Positions 43,395-52,569 of a stretch of DNA of 64,000 bases are shown in pieces. This DNA is from Opitutales bacterium (GTDB taxonomy: Bacteria > Verrucomicrobiota > Verrucomicrobiia > Opitutales > UBA953). Location: contig JAEMQU010000002.1 of assembly GCA_016463705.1 (NCBI GenBank), positions 25,834 to 89,833 of the forward strand. The letters run 5' to 3'. A program made the position numbers and the translations under genes. How positions within the stretch are numbered: position 1 is the stretch's first letter; each line of letters begins with the position of its first letter. A model generated the notes under the pieces. It searched no databases and had not been told where the DNA came from. It saw nothing but the letters and a program-made list of their open reading frames with translations.

Positions 43395-45538
43395 GTTCCA
43401 AGCAAATTACCGTCGCCTTGGTGGGCAATCCAAACACCGGCAAATCTACTTTGTTTAACGCACTGACGGGACTTCGTCAGAAAGTTGGAAATTATCCCGG
43501 TGTGACTGTCGCCCGAAAGTCTGGTCGATGTGACTGTGGTGATGGACTGAAAGTAGAGCTCGTCGATTTACCCGGATTGTACTCGCTGGCCGCCGCTTCG
43601 CCCGACGAACAAGTGGTGACCGATGTTTTACTCGGATCACTGGAAGGAAGCCAACAACCCGATGCGATTGTGGTAGTTTTAGATGTCACGAATCTTCTCA
43701 GAAATTTATTTTTAGCATCACAGTTGGCCGAACTCAATCTGCCGTTGGCTTTAGTTTTAAATCAGGCCGACATTGCCCATGAACAGGGATTAAAAATAGA
43801 CACCCAACTTTTATCGCAGCGTCTCGGAGGTGTGCCCGTAGTTCTTACTTCGGCGTGGAAGGGTGAAGGGATCGCTTCGGTGCGCCGGGCTATCGCCGAG
43901 GTCTTAAATAAAAAAACGAAGATGACAAAACTGATTTGGCCCAGCCAAGTCGAATCTGCCCTCGGCACGATTGTGCAAGCTATCCAGGCGGACACGGGCC
44001 AAGCACCTTCCTCGGCTGATGCCCAAAGAATTTTATTTAGTTCGAATGCACATACGAGCGACCGTTTAGGATGGTCGCAGCCCCAACGCGAATTAATCGT
44101 CCGCCAGGCACGCGATCAAGTGCGCTCGGCAGGATATAATCCAATGGCTGCTGAACCATTAATTCATTATGCGCACCTCAGAAAAATTCTCGAGGGGGTA
44201 ATCGCTGGAGGCACTGGCAAACAGGGCAATGCAGCCGCACTAGATCGGGTGTTATTACACCGCGTGATCGGCCCCATTTTATTTACTGGGATTATGCTCG
44301 GTCTATTCGCCTCAGTCTTTTGGCTGGCAAAATTTCCGATGCAGTGGATTCAGTCCGGCGTTGATTTTTTAAAGGCCATCATTGCCCCGGCCTTAGTCAG
44401 CACCCCGATGCTTCAGAGTTTGGTCACCGATGGTATTATTGCGGGGGTGGGTGCGTTCTTAGTATTTCTTCCCCAGATATTAATATTATTTTTATTCATA
44501 GGGATTTTAGAAGATAGCGGATACATGGCCCGTGCCGCCTTCATTATGGATCGGTTATTTAGTTGGTGTGGGCTTAATGGAAAAAGTTTCGTCCCGTTAC
44601 TCTCAGGGTTTGCTTGTGCTATTCCTGGATTGCTTTCAACCCGAACCATCGAAGATCCGAAAGCTCGTTTAGCGACCGCCTTTGCGGTGCCGTTCATGAG
44701 TTGTTCCGCACGTTTCCCCGTTTATGCATTAATGTGCGCCGCGTTTATTGGTCCACTCTATGGTCCCGGTTGGGAATCGGTTGTCATGGTCGGCATGCAT
44801 TGTGTTGGATTACTATTTGCGGTACCGACCGCGTTTGTGCTGACGCGCTTCGTCTTAAAGGTAAAACCCCAGCCGTTTGTTTTAGAACTACCACGCTATC
44901 AGATGCCCAAGCCAAGTGATGTGCTTTGGCGGATGTGGCAAAACGCTGCCGAGTTTGTCTCCAAGGCAGGAACCGTGATCTTCGCTATGACCATTGTTAT
45001 TTGGGCGCTCTGTTATTTCCCGCGCGATGCCCAGATGGCTGATCGTATTAAAGCGGCCGAGCCAACTTTGTCGGAACATGAAATCCAGTCCCGCACCCAA
45101 GCGGCGATGATTGAACAATCTTGGATGGGACGATTTGGAAAAGCGGTGCAGCCGGTCTTCGATCCCTGTGGCTTTGACTGGAAAATCACGGTGGGGGTCT
45201 TAGCTAGTTTTCCCGCACGTGAAGTAATCGTCTCCACACTGGGGGTTACTTATTCCATCGGCAAAGGGGCAGAGGCGGATTCACAAAATTTACGCACGGC
45301 CATGCAGGAAGCGAAGTGGATGGATGGTCCAAGAAAATCGACCCCGATATTTTCTCTGGCTGCGGTTTTAGCCCTGATGGTCTTCTTTGCTCTATGCTCT
45401 CAGTGTGGTCCGACGATTGCGACTCTCGCTCAAGAAACCGGTGGCTGGAAGTGGGCCGCTATTTCCTTTTTCTATATGACAATCTTGGCCTGGGTTATGG
45501 CCGTGGTTGTTTACCAAAGCGTTATCCGACTCATATGA
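43391..45538 (+). CDS. feoB: ferrous iron transporter B
   Basis: FeoB imports Fe(II). The 715-residue protein has an N-terminal G domain with GNPNTGKST at 12-20, NYPGVTVARKSG, DLPGLYSL and LNQAD, then a multi-span membrane part with two Gate domains (EDSGYMARAAFIMDRLF and CSARFPVYAL). I start it at 43391 (MSSKQITVAL), overlapping the feoA stop as ATGA; a start at 43361 would overlap feoA more deeply. A Cys-rich small gene overlaps its stop. Confidence 0.97.
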   Translation: MSSKQITVALVGNPNTGKSTLFNALTGLRQKVGNYPGVTVARKSGRCDCGDGLKVELVDLPGLYSLAAASPDEQVVTDVLLGSLEGSQQPDAIVVVLDVTNLLRNLFLASQLAELNLPLALVLNQADIAHEQGLKIDTQLLSQRLGGVPVVLTSAWKGEGIASVRRAIAEVLNKKTKMTKLIWPSQVESALGTIVQAIQADTGQAPSSADAQRILFSSNAHTSDRLGWSQPQRELIVRQARDQVRSAGYNPMAAEPLIHYAHLRKILEGVIAGGTGKQGNAAALDRVLLHRVIGPILFTGIMLGLFASVFWLAKFPMQWIQSGVDFLKAIIAPALVSTPMLQSLVTDGIIAGVGAFLVFLPQILILFLFIGILEDSGYMARAAFIMDRLFSWCGLNGKSFVPLLSGFACAIPGLLSTRTIEDPKARLATAFAVPFMSCSARFPVYALMCAAFIGPLYGPGWESVVMVGMHCVGLLFAVPTAFVLTRFVLKVKPQPFVLELPRYQMPKPSDVLWRMWQNAAEFVSKAGTVIFAMTIVIWALCYFPRDAQMADRIKAAEPTLSEHEIQSRTQAAMIEQSWMGRFGKAVQPVFDPCGFDWKITVGVLASFPAREVIVSTLGVTYSIGKGAEADSQNLRTAMQEAKWMDGPRKSTPIFSLAAVLALMVFFALCSQCGPTIATLAQETGGWKWAAISFFYMTILAWVMAVVVYQSVIRLI

Positions 45539-45684
45539 ATTTAGAGTTAATCATCACCGCTTTTTTGGTCGGCTCAGCTCTGGGCTGGTTAATCAATCGA
45601 GCCATTAAAAAATTTAAACAACAACGCGCAGGAAAATGTGCCGGCGGTTGTGGGTGTGGTGATAAACTGAAGCCTAAGAATTAA
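45535..45684 (+). CDS. FeoB-associated Cys-rich membrane protein
   Basis: This 49-residue protein starts at 45535, overlapping the feoB stop as ATGA. It has one hydrophobic segment (about 3-20), a basic stretch (KKFKQQRAGK) and the Cys motif CAGGCGCG. It matches the FeoB-associated small membrane proteins that follow feoB in many bacteria, a possible FeoC counterpart, perhaps binding iron or sulfide on the cytoplasmic face. Confidence 0.8.
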   Translation: MNLELIITAFLVGSALGWLINRAIKKFKQQRAGKCAGGCGCGDKLKPKN

Positions 45685-46712
45685 GCAGGCTGCTGTTGGC
45701 TTAAGCAGTGTAGCGCACCACCTTCAATCAAGAGTACTCGGCAATCTATTCCGACAACTTTATGCTTAGGGAAACAGTCCTGTAGAATACCCATCGCCAA
45801 GTCATCTGATTTTTGTCCGTAAAGCGGTACCAATACTCCATCATTAACGATTAAGAAATTAGCGTAGCTTGGTGGAAGACTGCGACCCGCTAAACGGATG
45901 GGTTCCGGAAGCGGAAGGGGAATGACATTAAATTTAGACCCCGCCCCAGTGTTCATTTGTCGTAAACGCTCCAGGTTTTTTTCGAGGCGTTGGAAATTAG
46001 GCGAAAGGGAATTTTGTTCTGTTACCGCAATGATTGATTGAGGACTGATGAAACGCGCCAGGTTGTCGATGTGTCCGTCGGTATCATCGTTATCTAAACC
46101 TTCCCCAATCCAAAGAATTTCATCGATGGCTAATCCTTCTTTAATCGCCTGATGAAATGCATCATCGTTTCTACCCTCGGCGCGATTGGGATTATTTTGC
46201 ACCGCCTCGGTGGTGAGTAAGCGTCCATCACCCGTGACCTCGATACCTCCGCCCTCTAACTCAAAAGCAAAGCTAAAGCATTTTAAGCCCAAGTGCTTCG
46301 CAATTTTTTTTGGTACTTGATTATCGAGTGAGGCTTCAAATTTTCCACCCCAACCGTGAAACTCCCAATCGGTAATGGCGAGTTCGCCGGTTTGATCATT
46401 CTTAATAAAAATAGGACCGTGGTCACGGCACCAGACGTCATCGGTGGGGATGTCTACCAATTCAATCACCGATAAATCTGCCCGTGCTTCGTGGAGTAAT
46501 TTTTCTGCTTCAATTTTTAGTTTTCCAGAAGCATTGATTTTCACCGGTTGGAATTTAGAAATCGCGGCAGCAAATTCTGCGAACTTCGGGGGCACGAGAT
46601 CATAATGGCCGGGCCAGAGTTTTTGATTGGAAGGCCAAGAGAGCCACGTGGCACTTTGTTTTTCCCATTCCGCTGGCATACGGAAGCCTTGTTTGCGCGG
46701 TGAAAGCGACAT
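45681..46712 (-). CDS. aguA: agmatine deiminase
   Basis: AguA hydrolyses agmatine to N-carbamoylputrescine. The 343-residue guanidino-modifying enzyme carries WSSN-type W-rich N-terminus, CRDHGP, DGHIDNLARF and catalytic Cys336 in EGGALHC. It follows the amidohydrolase gene by 3 bases; the pair converts agmatine to putrescine. Its stop overlaps the stop of the FeoB-associated gene by 4 bases (convergent). Confidence 0.94.
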   Translation of the reverse strand: MSLSPRKQGFRMPAEWEKQSATWLSWPSNQKLWPGHYDLVPPKFAEFAAAISKFQPVKINASGKLKIEAEKLLHEARADLSVIELVDIPTDDVWCRDHGPIFIKNDQTGELAITDWEFHGWGGKFEASLDNQVPKKIAKHLGLKCFSFAFELEGGGIEVTGDGRLLTTEAVQNNPNRAEGRNDDAFHQAIKEGLAIDEILWIGEGLDNDDTDGHIDNLARFISPQSIIAVTEQNSLSPNFQRLEKNLERLRQMNTGAGSKFNVIPLPLPEPIRLAGRSLPPSYANFLIVNDGVLVPLYGQKSDDLAMGILQDCFPKHKVVGIDCRVLLIEGGALHCLSQQQPA

Positions 46713-46715
46713 GCG

Positions 46716-47585
46716 TTAATCGCGGAGCCGACGAGTTAAATCAGTGTAGGCGTCAATGCGACGATCACGGAGGAAGGGCCAGATTCTCCTAAATTCCTTT
46801 TGTTTTTTCATATCACAATCGGCCAACAAAATCTCTTCTTGATCGACCGAGGCACGGGCAATGATTTCTCCGTAAGGATTAGAAACAAAACTTTGTCCCC
46901 AGAATTGAGTATTTCCTTCTTGGCCTACTCGATTGGTCGCGGCGATATAACAACCATTGGCCACACCGTGTCCGCGTTGCACCGTTTCCCAGGCAGTGTG
47001 TTGGGCTGCACCCAAGCTAGCTTTTTCTTCGGGTAACCAACCGATGGCGGTTGGATAAAATAAAATATCGGCGCCACTCAGTGCGGTGAGACGAGCCGCT
47101 TCGGGGTACCACTGGTCCCAGCAAATTAAGACACCGATATTTCCGTGAGCGGTTTTCCAAGAACGGAATCCGAGGTCTCCGGGCGTGAAATAAAATTTTT
47201 CTTCAAAGCCGGGGTCTTGCGGAATATGCATCTTGCGATATTTTCCTAAGACCGATCCATCGGCGTCAATGACGGCGGCGGTGTTGTGATAAACTTCGCT
47301 ACCGCGGGCTTCAAATAATGGCGCGATGATCACGACGCCCAGTTTTTTTGCTACTGCGGCTAGGGCGGTGACGGATGGGCCCGTCTCGATTGGTTCAGCG
47401 AGATTAAAATTTTTCGGATCCTGTTTTACGCAAAAATACTGGGTCGTGAACATTTCCTGCAGACCAATAATTTTGGCACCCTTCGCCGCCGCTTCCTCAA
47501 TGCGCGGAATCGTCTTACGCACATTGTCCGCTGGAGTTTCTTCAGCGGTTAATTGGATAAGTCCAATGCGGACAGCGTCGGCCAT
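46716..47585 (-). CDS. aguB: N-carbamoylputrescine amidohydrolase
   Basis: AguB is a nitrilase-superfamily enzyme that releases putrescine, CO2 and ammonia from N-carbamoylputrescine. The catalytic triad appears as Glu44 (GLQEMF), Lys118 (KYRKMHIP) and Cys155 (LICWDQWYPEAAR). The 289-residue length matches the family. It lies 7 bases after hisG and 3 bases before aguA. Confidence 0.95.
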   Translation of the reverse strand: MADAVRIGLIQLTAEETPADNVRKTIPRIEEAAAKGAKIIGLQEMFTTQYFCVKQDPKNFNLAEPIETGPSVTALAAVAKKLGVVIIAPLFEARGSEVYHNTAAVIDADGSVLGKYRKMHIPQDPGFEEKFYFTPGDLGFRSWKTAHGNIGVLICWDQWYPEAARLTALSGADILFYPTAIGWLPEEKASLGAAQHTAWETVQRGHGVANGCYIAATNRVGQEGNTQFWGQSFVSNPYGEIIARASVDQEEILLADCDMKKQKEFRRIWPFLRDRRIDAYTDLTRRLRD

Positions 47586-47592
47586 GGATAGA

Positions 47593-48471
47593 TTAATAAA
47601 CTAATTTATTAATAGGATATTCGACAATACCTTCCGCGCCTTGTGCTTTAAGCGTCGGGATAAAATCGCGGGCCTGTTTAGAATCAATAATCGTTTCCAC
47701 CGCGACCCAGTCAGGATTAGTGAGGTTGGAGATCGTCGGATTTCTTAAAGCAGGTAATGCAGCCGAAACCGCATCGAGGGCTTTGCGTGGTAAATTAAAT
47801 TTTAAGCCCACCATATGTTGCGCGGCGAGGGCACCTTTAAGCATGAGAGCAATCGTCTCAATTTTGGCGCGTTTAGCGGGATCCGCCCAAGCTTGCTTAT
47901 TAGCAATCAGCACGGTGGTAGTGGAGAGCAGTGTCTCGACGATTCTTAATTTATTAGCGATGAGTGAAGAGCCCGTTTCGGTGATGTCGACAATCGCATC
48001 AGCGAGCTCAGGAACTTTTACTTCGGTGGCCCCCCAGGAAAATTCCACCGTACAATTAACGCCTTGTTTTTTAAACCAGCGACGAGTCGTTTCGACTAGT
48101 TCGGTGGCGACGGTCTTGCCTTCTAAATCTTGAACTTTTTTAATGGGGGAGGATTCAGGAACACAAAGCACCCAGCGAGATTTCTGAGCGGAGGCCCGGC
48201 TGTAGATCAGTTCGCAAACCTCTACCACGTCCGCCGTGTTTTCTTGGACCCAGTCTTGTCCGGTTAAACCGCAATCAAAGAAACCATGTTCAACATAGCG
48301 GGCCACTTCTTGGGCGCGGATGAAACGTCCGTCTAAAGTGTTGTCGTCGAACGATGGGCGATAGGAACGACTACTTTTGGACACCGGAAAGCCGGCCCGA
48401 CCAAAAAGCAGTAGGGTGGCCTCCTCGAGGCTACCCTTGGGCAGTCCGATCATTAATTTTAAGGAATCCAT
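47593..48471 (-). CDS. hisG: ATP phosphoribosyltransferase (long HisG)
   Basis: HisG starts histidine synthesis from ATP and PRPP. From the ATG at 48471 ([19 protein letters not shown]) it has 293 residues, including [21 protein letters not shown] for PRPP and a C-terminal ACT-like regulatory region as in the long, histidine-inhibited form. An ATG at 48477 would add two residues. No other his genes are adjacent; instead aguB follows at 7 bases. Confidence 0.93.
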   Translation of the reverse strand: MDSLKLMIGLPKGSLEEATLLLFGRAGFPVSKSSRSYRPSFDDNTLDGRFIRAQEVARYVEHGFFDCGLTGQDWVQENTADVVEVCELIYSRASAQKSRWVLCVPESSPIKKVQDLEGKTVATELVETTRRWFKKQGVNCTVEFSWGATEVKVPELADAIVDITETGSSLIANKLRIVETLLSTTTVLIANKQAWADPAKRAKIETIALMLKGALAAQHMVGLKFNLPRKALDAVSAALPALRNPTISNLTNPDWVAVETIIDSKQARDFIPTLKAQGAEGIVEYPINKLVY

Positions 48472-48572
48472 ACTCATTAGGGCATTTAGGAAGTCGATGG
48501 ACCGCACGGTCGCAAGCATTAAGGGGTTGACTCGGCAAAAGTATAAATGAGTTTAAATCTTACATTTCCCCT

Positions 48573-49004
48573 ATGAAACGCACGATTATTGCTTTAATTT
48601 CTACCCTCCTTTTGGCGGCCTGTGAAGCCCCGATGGATCATGAAGAGGTCGCTGCATCGTCCATTGTCACGTTAGACACAAAATTCTCATGGGAAAAATC
48701 AACCAGTGATCAGGTGTCGGCAGACTCTGCCTCTCATTTAGAAGCTCCTGCGGATGTTACCAAGGCACGTATTTTAGAGATTCGCGAAGGTAGTGGCTTG
48801 ATCGCTTTAGCAATGGCTGAAAAGCCTGCGGTTCATGCGCATTTACAAATCATAAAAGATAATAAAATTTTATTAGTAGACGTTGCTTCAACCAATGAAA
48901 CTCAAGTGGTCGTGAATGTTATTCCTAACCAACTTAAGCGCCCTGAGTTGATTGTGGGTGATGAAGTGCTTTGCACTCCGGCCGCAGCTCCCGTCGCCCA
49001 ATAG
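48573..49004 (+). CDS. lipoprotein of unknown function
   Basis: This 143-residue protein has a clear lipoprotein signal (LLLAAC, Cys17) and no family I recognise. After a charged linker, residues about 65-135 form a beta-rich domain (ARILEIREGSGLIALAM, VVNVIPNQLKRPELIVGDEVLC), similar in feel to an OB- or SH3-like fold. It is divergent from hisG and followed by a terminator, so it is a single-gene unit. Confidence 0.7.
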   Translation: MKRTIIALISTLLLAACEAPMDHEEVAASSIVTLDTKFSWEKSTSDQVSADSASHLEAPADVTKARILEIREGSGLIALAMAEKPAVHAHLQIIKDNKILLVDVASTNETQVVVNVIPNQLKRPELIVGDEVLCTPAAAPVAQ

Positions 49005-49030
49005 TCCGTAGGGACAAAAGGTGACAGAAG

Positions 49031-49063
49031 GACCCGCCTGTGCCCAGTGGTGGGTCTTTTTTT
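49031..49063 (+). terminator. intrinsic terminator after the lipoprotein gene
   Basis: GACCCGCC (49031-49038) pairs with GGTGGGTC (49049-49056) with one G-T pair, and is followed by seven T. It ends the lipoprotein transcript. Confidence 0.85.
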
Positions 49064-49100
49064 GCCCTTAAACCACGAAAACAGCCAATAAATCGCACGA

Positions 49101-49128
49101 TTGACCCCTAAAATCTGGCACATCTAAT
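49101..49128 (+). promoter_or_regulatory. promoter of the AsmA-like/grpE/dnaJ operon
   Basis: TTGACC (49101-49106) and TCTAAT (49123-49128) with a 16-base spacer match five of six bases in each box. It would start transcription about 12 bases before the ATG at 49147. No CIRCE-type repeat is seen. Confidence 0.65.
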
Positions 49129-49146
49129 GCTCTGAATAAAAAGAAA

Positions 49147-49929
49147 ATGACTCGCCCGCATCTCCATTCTAGAAAAGGAATCATTTCCCGCCGCGTCTTG
49201 GCCCTCATTTTTGGTGTTACGACCTTCATTTTTCTTACCTGTTTAATCGGACTTTATGTCTTAGGTCGCACCGCTCCACAGATTTTAGACTCCGCGCTTA
49301 AGACCCGAGCGGACTCGGGTCTGGTCTGTGAAATCAATCAATCCAACTTAATTTTAGGAAGTCTAGACCTTCAGGGAATTAAAATCTCTAGTCCAGGCCG
49401 TTGGAACGAGAAACAATTTTTATCCATCAAAACAATTAAGTGTGAACTGAATCCACTGACGTTTATTTTAGGAGGGAGCCGCCATTTTAAAAACGTGGAA
49501 TTAGATATCGATAAAATAGTTTTAGTCGGAAAGCGCGACTACATGAAGGACAATAACGCCCAAGATATTCTCAAGGGTTTAAAATCCGCTCAGGCCGAAA
49601 ACCTCAATGAATCACCCGCGTCGAGTGAGCCCAGCGTTGATCAACCCAAAAAGCCATTTAAAATAGACAATCTTCGTCTGCGCGTTGGACAAATTATTGT
49701 CGTGGTCGAAGACGGCAATAAGCCCGCGGAAACGGTAGTTAATAATAATTTCAACTTTATTTTCGAAGCCAAGGACATCACCGAGAAAAATTACCAAAAA
49801 ATGGTGAGCTTACCCTTGGGGGCAAAAGTTTTAACCAAGGCCGCTACTTTAGCACCGCGCCTGATGATGGATATCACCAACCGAAATATTCGTCAGAGTA
49901 TCACCGAAAAAATCTTAGAAATAAAATAA
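49147..49929 (+). CDS. AsmA-like membrane-anchored protein upstream of grpE
   Basis: The 260-residue protein has one membrane segment (about 17-42) and a periplasmic beta-rich part with SLDLQGIKISSP and FKNVELDIDKIVLVG, of the AsmA/DUF748 type whose large relatives move lipids across the envelope. The short size (about one repeat) makes this tentative. A Ser/Glu/Asn linker (about 140-165) splits it. It precedes grpE by one base. Confidence 0.65.
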   Translation: MTRPHLHSRKGIISRRVLALIFGVTTFIFLTCLIGLYVLGRTAPQILDSALKTRADSGLVCEINQSNLILGSLDLQGIKISSPGRWNEKQFLSIKTIKCELNPLTFILGGSRHFKNVELDIDKIVLVGKRDYMKDNNAQDILKGLKSAQAENLNESPASSEPSVDQPKKPFKIDNLRLRVGQIIVVVEDGNKPAETVVNNNFNFIFEAKDITEKNYQKMVSLPLGAKVLTKAATLAPRLMMDITNRNIRQSITEKILEIK

Positions 49930-49930
49930 A

Positions 49931-50458
49931 ATGAACGAATCCGAAACGCCTACGCCTGAAGAAATTAAATCCGAGCCTCAATCCTCTACCGAGGTGTCTC
50001 GGATTGCTGAATTAGAAGGAGAAATTTTAAAATTAAAGGACTCCATTCTGCGCAGCCAGGCCGAACAACAAAATCAGCAACGTCGACACCGTCAGGAACG
50101 GGAAGACACGAGAAAATACGCGACCGCTAATTTGATTGAAGAGCTATTACCCGCTCTTGATTCATTGGAATTAGGTATGGCCTCATCGCCCGCTCAAGGT
50201 GAGGGCCGCGCGGTAGCCGAAGGCTTTAGAATGGCGATGCAGCAGTTGCATTCAATTCTTTCAAGCCAGGGCCTGTCAGAAATCAATCCAGCTGGAAAAC
50301 CCTTTGATCATGCTAAACACGAAGCGGTTGCTCAAGAGACCAGTGATACCATCGCTGAAGGCGTTATTATAAAAGTCGCGCGGAAGGGCTGGACTTTAAA
50401 CGACCGGGTTTTACGCCACGCTTCGGTGATTGTTTCTAGCGGAAGTACTGCTAAATAA
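49931..50458 (+). CDS. grpE: nucleotide exchange factor GrpE
   Basis: GrpE is the exchange factor of DnaK. The 175-residue protein has a long N-terminal coiled coil ([19 protein letters not shown]) and a C-terminal beta domain with [18 protein letters not shown] and [17 protein letters not shown], which are family signatures. dnaJ follows by 8 bases; dnaK is not here. Confidence 0.93.
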   Translation: MNESETPTPEEIKSEPQSSTEVSRIAELEGEILKLKDSILRSQAEQQNQQRRHRQEREDTRKYATANLIEELLPALDSLELGMASSPAQGEGRAVAEGFRMAMQQLHSILSSQGLSEINPAGKPFDHAKHEAVAQETSDTIAEGVIIKVARKGWTLNDRVLRHASVIVSSGSTAK

Positions 50459-50466
50459 AAACGACT

Positions 50467-51603
50467 ATGGCTGAAGACTATTACACACTTTTAGGTGTAG
50501 CTAAAGGGGCGAGTGCCGACGAAATCAAAAAAGCTTATCGTAAAAAAGCGATGGAGTTTCACCCGGATCGTAATCCTGGAAATAAAACCGCTGAAGAAAA
50601 TTTCAAAAAGATTTCTCGAGCCTACGAAGTTTTATCTGATGAACAGAAGCGGAAACTTTACGACGCCCATGGCGAGTCGGCCTTTGAACAAGGTGGCCCA
50701 AGCGGCCCTGGCGGCCAGCGTGGGGGCTTTAGGGGTGCTGATCCGATGGACATCTTTAATCAAATGTTCGGCGGCGGTAATCCGTTTGGAGATATGTTCG
50801 GCGGTGGCGGCGGCAATCAGGGCCAAGAGACGGGCGGCGAAGATTTACGTTTTGATGTTAAACTAACACTCGAAGAAGCCGCGACGGGAGTTAATAAAAA
50901 AATTAATTATCGAAAGCACCTTAGTTGTGAAAAGTGCTCGGGATCAGGCGCGGAAGCTGGTTCCAAAAAAAGCAGATGTAGTACCTGTGGTGGACAGGGT
51001 CACGTCGTTCGTTCAAACGGACTCTTTGCGATGCGCCAAGTGTGTCCGAATTGTGGTGGCGAAGGGGAAAAAATCGACAAACCCTGTCGTGCTTGCGCAG
51101 GCGAAGGCCGCGTCGTGGGCGATGCTTCGGTCGATATTAAAATTCCTCCAGGGGTTGATACGGGTACACGTTTACGTTCATCGGCCAATGGTTCGGCGGG
51201 TCGCCGGGGTAATGACGCCGGAGATCTCTATATTGTAATCACCGTTCTTGATCATGAATTATTCGAACGCGACGGCGACGATTTAGCCTGCGCCGTTCCG
51301 GTTAAATTTTCGATCGCAGCTTTAGGCGGCTCCATCGATGTCCCTAAGTTAAAAGGTAAAACCATCTTAAAAATCCCCGCAGGCACTCAGGGTGGAACAA
51401 CCTTCCGCTTAAAGGGAGAGGGCATGCCTAATCTGCGTGGGAGTGGGGCGGGTGATTTATTGGTCCGGGTGGATATTGATGTTCCGAAGAAAATGACCGA
51501 CGCTCAACGTGCGGCATTAAAAGCGTATTCCGATGCTTGTGGGGACGTCGAAGCACCCGTTTCAGATTCTTGGAAACAGAAGTTTAAAAAGTTTTTTGGC
51601 TAA
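50467..51603 (+). CDS. dnaJ: chaperone protein DnaJ
   Basis: DnaJ passes unfolded clients to DnaK. The 378-residue protein has a J domain with HPD at 32-34, a Gly/Phe-rich region (about 75-120), and four CxxCxGxG zinc motifs ([32 protein letters not shown]), then the substrate-binding beta domains. It is a complete type I DnaJ. Confidence 0.98.
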   Translation: MAEDYYTLLGVAKGASADEIKKAYRKKAMEFHPDRNPGNKTAEENFKKISRAYEVLSDEQKRKLYDAHGESAFEQGGPSGPGGQRGGFRGADPMDIFNQMFGGGNPFGDMFGGGGGNQGQETGGEDLRFDVKLTLEEAATGVNKKINYRKHLSCEKCSGSGAEAGSKKSRCSTCGGQGHVVRSNGLFAMRQVCPNCGGEGEKIDKPCRACAGEGRVVGDASVDIKIPPGVDTGTRLRSSANGSAGRRGNDAGDLYIVITVLDHELFERDGDDLACAVPVKFSIAALGGSIDVPKLKGKTILKIPAGTQGGTTFRLKGEGMPNLRGSGAGDLLVRVDIDVPKKMTDAQRAALKAYSDACGDVEAPVSDSWKQKFKKFFG

Positions 51604-51641
51604 CCCCTTGCGGCTCACTACTCCTTCACTAATCTTTTGTA

Positions 51642-52568
51642 ATGCCACGTCACTCAGGCCAAACCCAGCGACTTATTCGTCGTCTAGCTTGGGCTGAAAT
51701 TGATAAACTTTGGCTCAAAAAAATTGCGCAAGAAGCCCGCGAAGAAGATATTAATGGCTTAGGCTTAGTTGAAAAAGTTTCTCGCCCGGGCGATCCAACC
51801 GCAGCTTTATTTTCAAGCACAGACCGCGCCACCGCGTCCCTGGTTGCTCGCCAAGAAATGACCCTCGCGGGTCTTGGTCTTATCCCCATCGTCCTCGATG
51901 AATATGGTTCGGGCTGGCGCGTGAATTTAAATTATCAGGACGGCGATACGGTATCCGCTGGTGCCGTCATTGCTAAAATCGAAGGATCTATTCAAAACTT
52001 ATTGATGGCTGAGAGAATTATTCTGAACTTTCTCCAAAAACTTACGGGAGTTGCAACTTTAACCAAAGTTTATTGCACGGCGGCGGGTTCTTCTTCGACG
52101 AAGATTTTAGACACACGTAAAACAACTCCCGGTTTTAGGGTTTTAGAAAAATACGCAGTCGGTCAGGGTGGGGGTTATAATCATCGCTTAGGTTTATATG
52201 ACCGAGTGATGATAAAAGATAATCACTTAGCGGCAGGTGGTGCGACTCAGGCTGAGCGTTTAACGGAATGGGTTAAGCGTGCACGCGAAGCGCGTCCCGA
52301 TTTATTGGTCGAAGTTGAAGTAGATGCGATTGAACAAATCGAGCCGGTTTTAGAAGCGGGAGCTGATATTATTTTACTCGATAATTTTTCACTACCCCAG
52401 CTGGCCACGGCTTTACCACAGGTGCGTGGTCGAGCGTGGACGGAAGTCAGTGGTGGTGTTACGTTGAATACACTGCCGAGAATAGCTGCACTGGCTCCCG
52501 ATTTTATTTCTGTTGGCGCGCTAACCCATTCCGCAATCTGGGCTGATATCGGCCTAGATTGGCTCTAA
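51642..52568 (+). CDS. nadC: nicotinate-nucleotide pyrophosphorylase (quinolinate phosphoribosyltransferase)
   Basis: NadC makes nicotinate mononucleotide from quinolinate and PRPP in de novo NAD synthesis. The 308-residue protein has KTTPGFR, GGGYNHRLGLYD, IKDNHL and a barrel with VEVEVDAIEQ and DNFSLP. An extra arginine-rich N-terminus (about 1-20) precedes the fold. birA follows after one base, and coaX lies further on, so this is a cofactor-synthesis unit. Confidence 0.95.
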   Translation: MPRHSGQTQRLIRRLAWAEIDKLWLKKIAQEAREEDINGLGLVEKVSRPGDPTAALFSSTDRATASLVARQEMTLAGLGLIPIVLDEYGSGWRVNLNYQDGDTVSAGAVIAKIEGSIQNLLMAERIILNFLQKLTGVATLTKVYCTAAGSSSTKILDTRKTTPGFRVLEKYAVGQGGGYNHRLGLYDRVMIKDNHLAAGGATQAERLTEWVKRAREARPDLLVEVEVDAIEQIEPVLEAGADIILLDNFSLPQLATALPQVRGRAWTEVSGGVTLNTLPRIAALAPDFISVGALTHSAIWADIGLDWL

Positions 52569-52569
52569 T

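Noticed and set aside
48500-48511. GACCG-CA-CGGTC in the hisG/lipoprotein divergent gap as an operator
   Set aside because: Only 5-bp arms in a GC-rich setting; too easily formed by chance without conservation data.
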